Shown: in pieces, positions 36,664 through 45,736 of the stretch
Numbering within the stretch: the first letter of the stretch is position 1
Layout: each line of letters starts with the position of its first letter
DNA from: Adlercreutzia hattorii
Lineage (GTDB): Bacteria; Actinomycetota; Coriobacteriia; Coriobacteriales; Eggerthellaceae
Reading direction: 5' to 3'
Assembly: GCF_011405655.1 (NCBI RefSeq)
Contig: NZ_AP022829.1
Coordinates: 1,907,001-1,971,000 of the forward strand
DNA length: 64,000 nt
Notes under the pieces: generated by a model
The model's input: the letters and a program-made list of their open reading frames with translations, nothing else
What the model was told of the DNA's origin: nothing
Databases searched by the model: none
Position numbers and translations under genes: made by a program

Positions 36664-37920
36664 CTAGCGATGGGTGAGCTGCGGGCAGCTGTCCTCGCGA
36701 TAGCCGATGACGCCGTCGGCTCGCAGAGCTTCGATCTGGCTCTCGTCGAAACCGAAATCGCGCAGAATATCCTCGTTGTCGAATCCCGAATCCACCCCGG
36801 AGCGCCAAACTAGACCCGGCTCATTCTTGAGAACCGGCTGCACGTTGGGCGCAATGACGTCAGTCTCGTAGCGCGCGCTCGGATAGGTGGTGAACGTCTC
36901 GCGTGCCTGGAAGTGGGGATTGTCCTTCATATCGGTGTAGGAGTACACCAAGCTCGCCGGTACCTTCGCCCCGCTGAAGATGCGCTCCACTTCCGAAGCC
37001 GGACGCTCGGCGCAGAATTTGGCCATGGCCTCGTCAATCATCTTCCCGCCTGGCGTATTGTGATACAAACGCGCCGAGCCGGCGGGAATCTCGTCGGTCC
37101 CGTAAGGCAGCCCGAGCACCTCCATGACGCTCTTGAACACGGCCGGACCGAGCGTCATCACCACGCAGTGCTTGCCATCGGAGCACTCGTAGGCCCCGTA
37201 GCCCGCCACCAACTCGGCGTTGGGGAACGGCGTATGGGAAATGGGGTTGCCCGTATTGAGCTCTGCCATCATGTTCTGGCCCTGACTGCGGAGAACGGCC
37301 TCGTACTGGGCGATATCGACGCTTTCCCCCCGCCCTGTTTCGCGCACGCGGTACAGGGCGGCCAGCGCGCCAACCGCTCCCAAATAGCCCGAGTAGACGT
37401 CGCCCACATCTTGGGAGGAAGGGAATGGCGCCATACCAGGAAGGGAATTGACGTACATCAACCCTCCGAACGCCTGGGCGATAGGATCGTAGGACGCCCG
37501 GGACACGTAGGAGTCTTCGCCCGCCTGGCCAAAGCCGGAGATGTGCACGATGACGAGAGCCGGATTCGCTCGCCACAGCTCCTCGTCGGACAGGCCCCAG
37601 CGATCGTATTGGCCGCCTTTCGAGGCCTCGATAAAGATATCCGTGGCGGCGAGCATCTTCAGAAAAACTTCGCGGCCCTTTTCCGAGGGGATATCGAGCG
37701 CCATAGAGCGCATATTGCGGCGGCTGAGCTCGACCGACCAGCCCTGATGGAAGCCGCCGCCTCGCGCGATGTCGGGCGCTTTCGGGTTCTCGATCCAGAT
37801 GACGTCGGCGCCCATGTCGGCCATGAGCTGCGCGCAAAAGGGACCAGCGATCGAAATGGACGAATGCACCACCTTCACGCCCTGGAGCGGGCCGAATTGG
37901 GGAATATCAGTTCTTCTCAT
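36664..37920 (-). CDS. CaiB/BaiF-type CoA transferase
   Basis: The 418-aa class III CoA transferase moves CoA between carboxylic acids. Similarity to carnitine CoA transferase CaiB is visible along its length: FGPLQGVKVVHSSISIAGPF, VIWIEN, LSRRN, TDIFIEASKGG and VRETGRGESVDIAQYE. The catalytic Asp should lie in the SSQDVGDVYSG region. It is last in a four-gene operon with an acyl-CoA ligase, crotonase and dehydrogenase. Confidence 0.85.
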   Translation of the reverse strand: MRRTDIPQFGPLQGVKVVHSSISIAGPFCAQLMADMGADVIWIENPKAPDIARGGGFHQGWSVELSRRNMRSMALDIPSEKGREVFLKMLAATDIFIEASKGGQYDRWGLSDEELWRANPALVIVHISGFGQAGEDSYVSRASYDPIAQAFGGLMYVNSLPGMAPFPSSQDVGDVYSGYLGAVGALAALYRVRETGRGESVDIAQYEAVLRSQGQNMMAELNTGNPISHTPFPNAELVAGYGAYECSDGKHCVVMTLGPAVFKSVMEVLGLPYGTDEIPAGSARLYHNTPGGKMIDEAMAKFCAERPASEVERIFSGAKVPASLVYSYTDMKDNPHFQARETFTTYPSARYETDVIAPNVQPVLKNEPGLVWRSGVDSGFDNEDILRDFGFDESQIEALRADGVIGYREDSCPQLTHR

Positions 37921-37954
37921 AACTCTTTCTCCTTACGGTTGTTCTTACATTTTT

Positions 37955-39499
37955 TCAAGCAGCGCCTTCAACGACCCCGCGCGTGTTCTGGACGCAGAGC
38001 GCCGCCAAGGCGGGCTTGTCAACCTTCCCTACGCTTGTGCGCGGAAGCTCGGTCATGACCATGATCGCTCGGGGCTTCTTGTAGCTCGCCGCCCTTGTTT
38101 TAAAGTACTCCACGAGTTCGACCGGATCGACGGACGCGCCCTCGGCGGGAACGACAGCCGCGGCCACTGCCTCCCCCAGATCTTCATCATCGATCCCGAA
38201 CACTGCCGCCTCTCGCACGCCGGGGTGTCCCTCGAGCACGCCTTCCACCTCGAGGGCGTACACGTTCTCGCCGCCCGTCTTCACCATATCGTTTCTACGG
38301 CCGACAAAGCGATAGGAGCCGTCAGCCGTCTTTACCGCCAAATCCCCGGTCGGATACCATCCGTTCACGCACGGATCGAGCGCGTTGAGATAGCCGTCGA
38401 ACATGGCGGGCGACCATCCCCACAGCTCCCCCACCTCCCCTTCGGGTACCGCCAGCCCCTTTTCGTCTATGAGGCAAACCGTGCAGAAAGGATCGGGGTA
38501 GCCGATGGAAAGGGCGGCATCGGGATCGCCCTCGAACTGCTCCTTGCTCAGGTAGCGGGAGAGGCAGACGGCGTTCTCGGTCTGCCCGTACCCGACGCGG
38601 GCGAAAGCGCGGGGAAACAACGAGAACACCTCCCCCATGGTTTCCAGCCGGTTCTTCCCGCCCGTCAGCGTTATGCATCGAACATCAGGGAACGCCACGT
38701 CGCAGCCAAATGCGGCATCGCGGATCCGCGCCACCAGGGAAGGCGGCAGCAAGAGCATTTGCGTAATGCGCTCGCGGCGAAGCATCTCCACCACGTAGGA
38801 ACCGCGGAGAGATTTCTGTAGAACCACCTTGGCTCCACAGAGAAGGGCAAAGGCGAGAAACGAGAAGCCACCCTGGTGAAACAAAGGGCTGAAGAGCAGC
38901 AGCGCGTCGTCGCTTCGGTAGGCGTGATCACCGTTCTTGAAAGCGAGTATCTTCGCCACGAGAGCTTGATCGCTGTAGGCCACCGCTTTGGCGGTGCCCG
39001 TCGAACCGCCCGTGAACAGTACGAGAGCGCACTCATTTTCCGGCGACTCGTCAATGCGCGGAGCATCGCCGAGTCGCAAGACCGCAGCGTCGTCCCCGAG
39101 CACACCGCCCTCAGGAAGGAGGACCACCGGCCACGACAGCTCGCCGAGGGCATCGCGGGCCAGGGCTGCGTAATCGTCGGAGGCGATCAGCGCCGAGCAG
39201 CAGGCGGCTACCAGCTGCTCGGCCACTTCTCCAGCCGTCAAGCGCCAATTCAGCGGGACGGGGACCGCGCGAAGGCGCATGAGGGCGAAGAGCTCCACGA
39301 CGAAACGGGCGCTGTTGGGGAAGAGCAGCGCGACATGATCGCCACGGCGCACCCCGATGTGTCTGAGACGGGCCGCCTCCGATTCGACGCCCTCGAAAAG
39401 CTGCGCGTAGGTGATGCGCTCCTCGCCGTCGACCAACGCCGTTCCATCGGCGAACACCGTGCACGATTCGCAGAACATCCTATAGAACGTGTGTCGCAC
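37955..39499 (-). CDS. Acyl-CoA synthetase (CaiC-like AMP-forming ligase)
   Basis: The protein of about 514 aa activates a carboxylic acid to its CoA thioester. The AMP-binding motif is ALVLFTGGSTGTAKAVAYS, followed by VGYGQTENAVCLSR, WYPTGDLA and the catalytic Lys near the end (RTSVGKVDKPAL). GTG at 39499 is chosen because AAGGAGG lies upstream. With the CoA transferase it would prime and sustain a CoA cycle. Confidence 0.85.
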   Translation of the reverse strand: MRHTFYRMFCESCTVFADGTALVDGEERITYAQLFEGVESEAARLRHIGVRRGDHVALLFPNSARFVVELFALMRLRAVPVPLNWRLTAGEVAEQLVAACCSALIASDDYAALARDALGELSWPVVLLPEGGVLGDDAAVLRLGDAPRIDESPENECALVLFTGGSTGTAKAVAYSDQALVAKILAFKNGDHAYRSDDALLLFSPLFHQGGFSFLAFALLCGAKVVLQKSLRGSYVVEMLRRERITQMLLLPPSLVARIRDAAFGCDVAFPDVRCITLTGGKNRLETMGEVFSLFPRAFARVGYGQTENAVCLSRYLSKEQFEGDPDAALSIGYPDPFCTVCLIDEKGLAVPEGEVGELWGWSPAMFDGYLNALDPCVNGWYPTGDLAVKTADGSYRFVGRRNDMVKTGGENVYALEVEGVLEGHPGVREAAVFGIDDEDLGEAVAAAVVPAEGASVDPVELVEYFKTRAASYKKPRAIMVMTELPRTSVGKVDKPALAALCVQNTRGVVEGAA

Positions 39500-39545
39500 G
39501 ACGGCCCTCCTTACCCGCAAATCCACGATTGTCCTTCTACAGCGT

Positions 39546-40316
39546 CTACTTCTTCTTCATGAAGTTCTCGGCCAGATAGGCCAGACCTTCCTCGGACAAA
39601 AAGCACAGCGGGGAATCTTGGGCGTCGGCCGCGAGCACGGCGGGAACCTCGCTGAGGACATGCGTGTTCACGATGCGCTTCATGATGCGAAGAGGCGTGC
39701 GCGGGAGCGTCGCTATCTTCTCGGCGCTCTCCATGGCCTTTTCCATCAGCTCGGCCGCCGGCGCGTGAACGCTCACGAACCCCAGATCGAATCCTTCCAA
39801 TCCCGTGACGCGACGCCCGCTGTACCACAGCTCCTTCGCCTTGTAGACGCCGCAGGCCTGGGAGAGAAACACCATGGCGCCCATCTCGGGGGCAAGGGCT
39901 ACGTGGAGGAAGTTGGAGGAGAAGATCGCCTCATCGGCGGCATAGACCATATCGCACGCCAGAGCGAGGCTGAAGCCACCGCCCATGGCGTACCCCTCGA
40001 CCGCCGCGACGAAGGGCTTCTCGCAATTCTGGATATAAGAGACGGCGCGTCCGAACACGGAGATGCTGTCGCGGCTCTCCTCCACGCTTTTGCGGCCACC
40101 GGAGGCCACGCCGGACAGATCGCCCCCCGAGCAGAAGCAGCCGCCCTCGCCGCGCAGCACGATCGCGCGCACCTCGTCGTCGTCCTGCACTTCGAGCACG
40201 GCCGCGCACAGCTCCCTCATCATGGGCGCTCCCATGGCGTTCTTGCGGGCCGGGTTGTTCAGCACGATCTCCGCAACGCCCGTGTCGTGCTTCTCGATGT
40301 AAACAAGCTCGTTCAT
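39546..40316 (-). CDS. Crotonase-fold protein, enoyl-CoA isomerase-like
   Basis: The 256-aa crotonase has the oxyanion segment FCSGGDLSG and GGGFSLALACD. Both hydratase glutamates are replaced: Ser116 in GGGFS and Phe136 in SSNF. Glu144 in LAPEMGAM matches the catalytic Glu of delta3-delta2 enoyl-CoA isomerases. The position suggests CaiD, but carnitine dehydration or hydration by the usual two-Glu mechanism is unlikely. It lies 10 bases after the dehydrogenase gene. Confidence 0.8.
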   Translation of the reverse strand: MNELVYIEKHDTGVAEIVLNNPARKNAMGAPMMRELCAAVLEVQDDDEVRAIVLRGEGGCFCSGGDLSGVASGGRKSVEESRDSISVFGRAVSYIQNCEKPFVAAVEGYAMGGGFSLALACDMVYAADEAIFSSNFLHVALAPEMGAMVFLSQACGVYKAKELWYSGRRVTGLEGFDLGFVSVHAPAAELMEKAMESAEKIATLPRTPLRIMKRIVNTHVLSEVPAVLAADAQDSPLCFLSEEGLAYLAENFMKKK

Positions 40317-40326
40317 CAGTTGCCCC

Positions 40327-41487
40327 CTAGCGTCGATTCAAGCGCTTCGCTTCGGCTTTCGCCAGCTCCTTGCCCACCGACTTGATGATGATCTCGTCGG
40401 TGCCCCCGCCGATGCGGTTCATGCGCGCATCGAGCCACACGCGCCCGACGGGGCTTTCCTCGGTGTAGCCCAGACCGCCGAGGATCTGTATGGCCATATC
40501 GCACACCTCGAAGGCCTCCCGCGCGTTGTACAACTTGGCGAGACCCGATTCCACCTGCGTCGATTTCCCGTTGTCCTTCATCCAGGCAGCCTGCAGCACC
40601 TGGAAGCGCATGTTGTCGATCTTCACGCGCATCTCAGCGAGCTTGTCCTGGATGAGCTGGAACGAGGAGATGGGCTTACCAAACTGCTCGCGAGTGACGG
40701 CGTACTCGAGCGCCGTGAGGTAGCAGTACTCGGCTTGCCCGAGGGACTGATTGGCAATGGAGATGCGCTCAAGCTCGAAGTTCTTCACGAGCTGCATGAA
40801 GCCGTTGTTCTCTTTGCCGAAGATATCCGACTCCTCCACTTCGACGTTGTCGAAGTACACCTCGCAGATCGGAGCCGACTTGTTGCCGATTTTCTGCATG
40901 GGGCTCATCGTGATGCCCGGCGCGCTGGCGTCAACGAACCACATGGTCATGCCTGCGTAGGGGTTCGGGTTGTCGAGATCGCGTGTCACAAACAGGATGT
41001 AGGGGCAATAGGCGGCATTAGTGATGAACGTCTTGGTGCCGTTCAGGTACACCTTGCCGTCGCGCCGCGTTGCGGTCGAGGCGATGCACGTGCTGTCGGA
41101 GCCAGCGCCAGGCTCCGATATGCCGAGGGAGAATGCCATGGCTTTCGTCTTCAATGCCTCGGTCACCTTGCGCAGCTGCTCCTCCGAGCCGAACTCTTGC
41201 GCATCCTTAATCTGCAGCACGGGGGTGTTGAAGGGGAAGTTGCGGCGGAAGAAGCGCTCCTGCACGAGCATCATTGTCACTTGGTCGACGGGCACGCCGC
41301 CGAACTGCTCGGGAAGGCCGAGCGTTCCGAACGGGGACTCCTTCAGGGCAGCGTAATACTCCTCGGGAACGCGATGCTCGTCGTAGCATCGCTTGAAGTA
41401 CTCCTCGTCGAATCCGCAGGAATCCATGAACTGATCCGCTGCTTCCATGAGCAGTTCTTGCTCATCGGTCGGAGAAAACTCATACAT
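40327..41487 (-). CDS. Acyl-CoA dehydrogenase (CaiA-like enoyl-CoA reductase)
   Basis: The 386-aa flavoenzyme resembles crotonobetainyl-CoA reductase CaiA: FSLGISEPGAGSDST, LNGTKTFITNAAY, WFVDASAPGI and the C-terminal ILGGLGYTEESPVGRVWLDAR. With the FixAB electron-transfer flavoprotein it would reduce a double bond as electron sink. It is first in its operon; a promoter and operator candidate lie upstream at 41595-41624. Confidence 0.85.
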   Translation of the reverse strand: MYEFSPTDEQELLMEAADQFMDSCGFDEEYFKRCYDEHRVPEEYYAALKESPFGTLGLPEQFGGVPVDQVTMMLVQERFFRRNFPFNTPVLQIKDAQEFGSEEQLRKVTEALKTKAMAFSLGISEPGAGSDSTCIASTATRRDGKVYLNGTKTFITNAAYCPYILFVTRDLDNPNPYAGMTMWFVDASAPGITMSPMQKIGNKSAPICEVYFDNVEVEESDIFGKENNGFMQLVKNFELERISIANQSLGQAEYCYLTALEYAVTREQFGKPISSFQLIQDKLAEMRVKIDNMRFQVLQAAWMKDNGKSTQVESGLAKLYNAREAFEVCDMAIQILGGLGYTEESPVGRVWLDARMNRIGGGTDEIIIKSVGKELAKAEAKRLNRR

Positions 41488-41489
41488 AG

Positions 41490-41535
41490 GCCGATCTCCT
41501 TTCGCGTACCGGGCTCTCTATGGCCCGCTACGCGA
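41490..41535 (-). other. Hairpin at the start of the acyl-CoA dehydrogenase leader
   Basis: A roughly 15-bp imperfect stem (TTTCGCGTA-CCGGGC with GCCCG-CTACGCGAAA) lies within 45 bases of the ATG and covers the AAAGGAG ribosome-binding region. It could lower translation. Confidence 0.4.
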
Positions 41536-41594
41536 AAGTCTGATCGGATGTTCTCTCTTACTGAACTCACAGATTTCTCAAGTGGGAAAGAACA

Positions 41595-41624
41595 GTATCA
41601 TAGGGTGACACTTTGTCATTGTGA
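41595..41624 (-). promoter_or_regulatory. Promoter and operator candidate for the acyl-CoA operon
   Basis: On the minus strand TATGAT (about 41598-41603) follows a short palindrome, TGACA-CTT-TGTCA (41606-41618), where the -35 should be. Its GACACTT half matches the fix operator, so the same TetR protein may bind both. Confidence 0.4.
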
Positions 41625-41724
41625 GCGCATTTGATTGCCTGGATCTTGAAAAGATCACCTATCGAGTCGCAGGCGGAACGCGAAGTCGCGATTCGCCAAG
41701 GCAGAAACCCTGGCCTAAAATGCT

Positions 41725-42150
41725 TTACAGCTCGATGGGGTTCCAGGAGCCGTCGATGTCGCAGAGCCAGGCCTCGGCGTCGTCGATGGTGAAGAAGGTG
41801 AGGCGCGGGTCAGCCGGATCGTCCCAGTCCTCGCCGAGGGCGACCATGTGTTTGAAGCCCTCCTCGCGCACGGTCGCGTTGGCGCGGTCTTCCAGGTTCG
41901 CGCGGCCCCGCAGGATGATCCAGCCGCGGCCGGGCTTCCAGGCGGTCAGCTCCACGCGGGGGATGGCCTGCATTTCGCGGTAGCAGTCCTTGGTGGTGGC
42001 GGTGCAGAACTGGATCTCGCCGTCCTGCAGCGCGGCGAAGCTGAAGGGGCGCACGTGGGGCTGGGCGCCCTCCGGGGTATCCTCCACCGTGGCGAGGTAC
42101 CAGGCGGGGACGCTCGTGAGGTAGTCGACGATAAGCTCGTTTCCGGTCAT
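41725..42150 (-). CDS. Pyridoxamine 5'-phosphate oxidase-like flavin protein
   Basis: The 141-aa split-barrel protein of the PNPOx-like group starts MTGNELIVDYLTSVPAWYLA and has PHVRPFSFAAL and GWIILRGRANLED, the FMN/F420-binding layout. The true substrate of this group is often unknown. ATG at 42150 has GAAAGGAAC upstream. A nested palindrome fills its upstream gap. Confidence 0.75.
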   Translation of the reverse strand: MTGNELIVDYLTSVPAWYLATVEDTPEGAQPHVRPFSFAALQDGEIQFCTATTKDCYREMQAIPRVELTAWKPGRGWIILRGRANLEDRANATVREEGFKHMVALGEDWDDPADPRLTFFTIDDAEAWLCDIDGSWNPIEL

Positions 42151-42183
42151 TTCGGGTTCCTTTCTTGAAATTCTGGCTTGTCC

Positions 42184-42310
42184 GCGGGAGGTCGGAGGCG
42201 GAAGTGCCGTGCTCAAACAGCATTCAATGGCAGGGCTCGATGAGGGCCGCATCGTTCTACCCATGCCATTGAATGAACTGCGCGCGGCGCCACCGCCTCC
42301 GACCTCCCGC
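42184..42310. repeat. Nested intergenic palindrome, copy 3
   Basis: A perfect 18-bp outer stem (42184-42201 with 42293-42310) encloses a perfect 12-bp stem (42221-42232 with 42264-42275). It keeps the GTGCTCAA and CTGCGCGCGG shoulders of copies 1 and 2, but both stems are unrelated in sequence. It lies between the ecfT stop and the PNPOx-like gene. Confidence 0.9.
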
Positions 42311-42321
42311 TGCTCAACTCT

Positions 42322-43131
42322 TTATGACAAGGGAACATAGTTGGTGGCGACGACGGCGGCGATCATGAGGACGAGGGCACCGGTGCCGACGGCGTCGCGC
42401 CAGGTGAGGCGCAACGGGTCGAGACGCGTGGTGCCGACGCCACCGTGGTAGCAGCGGGCCTCCATGGCGGCGCTCAGGGTCTCGGCGTGGCGGAAGGCGC
42501 TCGTGAACAGCGGGATGAGCAGAGCCGTAAGCGACTGGATGCCGCCACGGAAGGGATTCGCGTTGAAGTGGGCGCCGCGACTTTTCTGGGCGCAGTAGAT
42601 GATGCCGAGCTCGGTCATGAACTGCGGCAAAAAGCGCAGCGCGATGCCGAGAATCATGCCCAGCTCGTGGGCGGGAACGCCGATGCGCGAAAGCGGTGCC
42701 ATCAGACGCTCGAAGGCCGCCGTGATGTCGAGGGTCGCGGTCGTCAGGGTGAGCAGGCTCATCCCCATGAGCAGAAGCAGCAGGCGACAGCCGATGAAGA
42801 CGGCCGACTGCAGGCCCTTCTCGCTGATGCAGATGATGCCGAACTCGAAGTAGACGTGGCCGCCCTGAACGAAGAGCACGTTCAGGAGCGCCGTCAGCAC
42901 TACGAGCACGAGCAAGGGGCCGATGGCCCGGATGGCCTGGAGCAGCGGGATGCGGCTCGCGGCGTAGAAGCCCACGACGAACAGGGCCGCCACCGCCAGC
43001 GACAAGGGCGTCGCCGCGCAGAACACCGCCGCCATGAGCACGAAGGACAGGATGAACTTCACCCGGGGATCCATGGCGTGAACGAGCGAGTCCTCGGGCC
43101 AGTACTGGCCGATGATGGCGCGATCAGGCAT
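42322..43131 (-). CDS. ecfT: ECF transporter transmembrane protein EcfT
   Basis: The 269-aa membrane protein has about six helices and the coupling motifs of EcfT near ARKSRGAHFNANPF and ARCYHGG. It links the ATPases to the substrate-binding S component. ATG at 43131 overlaps the end of the second ATPase gene. Confidence 0.88.
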   Translation of the reverse strand: MPDRAIIGQYWPEDSLVHAMDPRVKFILSFVLMAAVFCAATPLSLAVAALFVVGFYAASRIPLLQAIRAIGPLLVLVVLTALLNVLFVQGGHVYFEFGIICISEKGLQSAVFIGCRLLLLLMGMSLLTLTTATLDITAAFERLMAPLSRIGVPAHELGMILGIALRFLPQFMTELGIIYCAQKSRGAHFNANPFRGGIQSLTALLIPLFTSAFRHAETLSAAMEARCYHGGVGTTRLDPLRLTWRDAVGTGALVLMIAAVVATNYVPLS

Positions 43132-44122
43132 CGTCGCCACCACCCTCGATGACGGCGTCGGCAGCCCGCAACGCCGCGAAGCCGACCGCCGCATCGGGCG
43201 CGGCGGCCACCGGGGTGCCCGCAAGTTGGGCGGCGATATCGGCGGCCAGGGTGCGCTCGTCGTAGAGGTCGCGCCCCAGCTCGAAACCGGCCTCGCGCAG
43301 GGAAGCGGCGAAGGCCTCCGGCGCCGGAGCCCCCAGGCCCACGGCCTTCAGCGCCGCCGCGTCGGCGAACACCTCGGCCGGCGTCCCCAGGCGGAACACG
43401 CGCCCCTCGGACAGCACGAGGATGCGGTCGCTTAGCGCCGCCAAGTCCTCCATGGAATGGGACACCATGACGATGGTGCGGCCGCCGGCATGCAGCTCGC
43501 GGATGAGCCCCAGGAACTCCTCGCGGGAAAGCGGATCCAGACCGGCCACCGGCTCGTCGAGCACGAGCACCTCCGGCTCCATGGCGAGCACGCCGGCGAA
43601 GGCCACGCGGCGCTGCTGGCCACCGGACAGATCGAAGGGGCTGCGCTCGGCAAGCTCGTCGAAAGACAGCCCCACCAGGGCCAGGCCCTCCCGCACGCGG
43701 CGGTCGACCTCCTCGGCGCCAAGCCCCATGTTGCGCGGCCCGAAGGCTACGTCGTCGTAGACGGTGTTGGCGAACAGCTGGTTCTCGGGATACTGGAACA
43801 CGAGTCCCACCTGGCGGCGCACTTCGGTGGCGACGCCCTTCTCCGCCAAGTCGCGCCCATCGGCCAGAACACGGCCGCACGTGGGATGCACGAGCCCGTT
43901 CATATGCTGGATGAGCGTGGATTTTCCGCTGCCGGTGTGCCCCGCGACGCCGAAGAACTCCCCCGGCTCCACCGTGAAGGTCACATCGCGCAGGGCCCAC
44001 ACGGCATCGGGCGCGTTGCCCCAATCGGCCTGGCGGGCGGCGTCCTTCTTGCGGCGGCCGCGCCTCTTCTTCGCCTCGCCGCCCTCGTAGGAGTAGCTCA
44101 CATCTTCGAACGCAAGGCGCAT
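43124..44122 (-). CDS. ecfA2: ECF transporter ATPase EcfA (second)
   Basis: The 332-aa ABC ATPase has Walker A GHTGSGKST, Q-loop FQYPENQLFA, signature LSGGQQRR and Walker B VLVLDEPVAGLD. The N-terminus carries a basic insert (KKRRGRRKKD) and the C-terminus is about 60 residues longer than usual. ATG at 44122 with AAGGAGG overlaps the previous ATPase gene by 25 bases. Confidence 0.9.
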   Translation of the reverse strand: MRLAFEDVSYSYEGGEAKKRRGRRKKDAARQADWGNAPDAVWALRDVTFTVEPGEFFGVAGHTGSGKSTLIQHMNGLVHPTCGRVLADGRDLAEKGVATEVRRQVGLVFQYPENQLFANTVYDDVAFGPRNMGLGAEEVDRRVREGLALVGLSFDELAERSPFDLSGGQQRRVAFAGVLAMEPEVLVLDEPVAGLDPLSREEFLGLIRELHAGGRTIVMVSHSMEDLAALSDRILVLSEGRVFRLGTPAEVFADAAALKAVGLGAPAPEAFAASLREAGFELGRDLYDERTLAADIAAQLAGTPVAAAPDAAVGFAALRAADAVIEGGGDDA

Positions 44123-44934
44123 AGCTCCTCCTTCAGGGTGTCGTCGGTGATGCAGGTGGAAACGGGAACGCCCGCGGCCTGCAGCTCGAGCGAAAGGCGG
44201 CAGGCGAAGGGCACCTCCAGGGAAAGCGAGCGCAGCTCGTCGGCGCGCACGAGCACCTCTTCCGGGGCGCCGTCCATGCGAACCTCGCCGCCGTCGAGCA
44301 CCACCACGCGATCGGCTGCGGCCGCCTCCTCCATGAAGTGGGTGATCATCACGACGGTCATGCCGCGCTCGTGCAGCTCGCGCACAACGCGCATGAGCCC
44401 GGCGCGCCCGCGCGGGTCGAGCATGGCCGTGGCCTCGTCCAGGATGAGGATGGCCGGGTCCATAGCGAGCACCCCGGCGATGGCCACGCGCTGTTTCTGG
44501 CCGCCGGAAAGCGCATTGGTCTCGTGGGCCTCGAAGCCCTGCAGGCCCACCTCGGCGAGCGCTCGGGTCACCCGCTCGCGCAGCTCGGGGTTCGGGATAC
44601 CGAGGTTCTCCGGGCCGAAGGCGACGTCGTTCTCGATGAGGCTCGCCACCAGCTGGTCGTCGGGGTTCTGGAAGACGAGCCCGGCGTTGGAGCGGATGAA
44701 GTAGGTCTGCTCTGCGTCGCGGGTGTCGCAGCCGAACACGACCACCTCGCCCTCGTCGGGCAGAAGCAGCGCGTTGATGTGCTTGGCCAGGGTGGACTTC
44801 CCCGAGCCGTTGCCACCGAGCAGGCACAGAAACTGCCCCTGAGGCACCGTCAGGTTCAAGTGGCGGAAGACGAAGGCCTCGCCGTCGTAGGTGAAGGCGG
44901 CATCGCGGAAGTCGACGAAGACATCGGTGCTCAT
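44098..44934 (-). CDS. ecfA1: ECF transporter ATPase EcfA (first)
   Basis: The 278-aa ABC ATPase has Walker A GGNGSGKST, FQNPDDQLVA, signature LSGGQKQR and Walker B ILILDEATAMLD. It forms a heterodimer with the second EcfA. Its ATG meets the stop of the riboflavin S component gene. Confidence 0.92.
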   Translation of the reverse strand: MSTDVFVDFRDAAFTYDGEAFVFRHLNLTVPQGQFLCLLGGNGSGKSTLAKHINALLLPDEGEVVVFGCDTRDAEQTYFIRSNAGLVFQNPDDQLVASLIENDVAFGPENLGIPNPELRERVTRALAEVGLQGFEAHETNALSGGQKQRVAIAGVLAMDPAILILDEATAMLDPRGRAGLMRVVRELHERGMTVVMITHFMEEAAAADRVVVLDGGEVRMDGAPEEVLVRADELRSLSLEVPFACRLSLELQAAGVPVSTCITDDTLKEELCALRSKM

Positions 44935-45575
44935 TAGCGGCCCTTAACCTGGTCTTTCTTCGGGGTGATGAGGTTCGAGATGGCCTTGTAGACGATAAGC
45001 GTCAGGATGGCGTTCAAAAGGCCCTTCAACAGGTTGAACGGGATGAGGATGGGCACGATCATGGCCACGACGGCATCGAGCGGCACGCCGAGCCATGCCG
45101 GGGTGACCACGAGGTTGCCAAGCACGGCCATGATGACGGCGAACACGATGCCGAGCACCAGACCGATGATGGCGCCCTTCAGGGTGTGAATCTTCTTGTA
45201 CACGAGCGCCGAGGGCAGGATGAAGCCGATGACCACGAGCAGGTTCATGAGGGCGCCGGTGAAGTCGGCGAAGAGGATGCCGTGGGCCACCACCGAGATG
45301 ATGCCGCAGGCGAGACCCGCCGCCGGGCCAAAGGCGAAGCCGCAGACCGCCGCGGGCATGATGGAGGCGTCGTAGGACAGCCATGCCACGCCGGGCAGCA
45401 GCGGGAACTCGACGAAGGACAGGAGCACCGAGATGGCGCACAGGAGCGCGATGGTCACGAGCACGCGGGTGGACCAGCGGTTCGTGTTCGCCATGGTCTT
45501 CTGGGCCGTGGGCGCCTTGGCCGGGCGCACCGTGGAGGAGCCGACAGCGGGGTGGGTCGTGGGTTTGTTGGCCAT
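44934..45575 (-). CDS. ribU: Riboflavin ECF transporter S component RibU
   Basis: The 213-aa membrane protein has about six helices (LLCAISVLLSFVEFPLLPGVAWLSYDAS, GFAFGPAAGLACGII). The SYDAS-type segment and FMN riboswitch upstream mark it as riboflavin-specific. ATG at 45575 has AGAAGG upstream. A dedicated ECF module in the same operon suggests riboflavin uptake is important to this flavoprotein-rich organism. Confidence 0.9.
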   Translation of the reverse strand: MANKPTTHPAVGSSTVRPAKAPTAQKTMANTNRWSTRVLVTIALLCAISVLLSFVEFPLLPGVAWLSYDASIMPAAVCGFAFGPAAGLACGIISVVAHGILFADFTGALMNLLVVIGFILPSALVYKKIHTLKGAIIGLVLGIVFAVIMAVLGNLVVTPAWLGVPLDAVVAMIVPILIPFNLLKGLLNAILTLIVYKAISNLITPKKDQVKGR

Positions 45576-45629
45576 GATGGACCTTCTTTCTCTTCGCGAG
45601 GCGTATCTTCCGGAGCCGCTTCCCCTCGC

Positions 45630-45671
45630 AAAAAAGAAAACGAGCCCGTATGAATTCCTTTCATACAGGCT
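45630..45671 (-). terminator. Riboswitch-controlled terminator
   Basis: On the minus strand an 11-bp stem (GCCTGTATGAA with TTCATACGGGC) is followed by TCGTTTTCTTTTTT. It lies between the FMN aptamer and ribU, as expected for transcription attenuation. Confidence 0.85.
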
Positions 45672-45736
45672 TCCATGATGTCGCGTTTCCGTTTGCATCG
45701 GCCCTGTCGGTCGGGGCGCCAGAAACGCGAACGTCT

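Noticed and set aside
36664-41487. Firm annotation as carnitine caiBCDA operon
   Set aside because: The crotonase lacks hydratase glutamates, and caiT and caiE are missing, so gene symbols were withheld.
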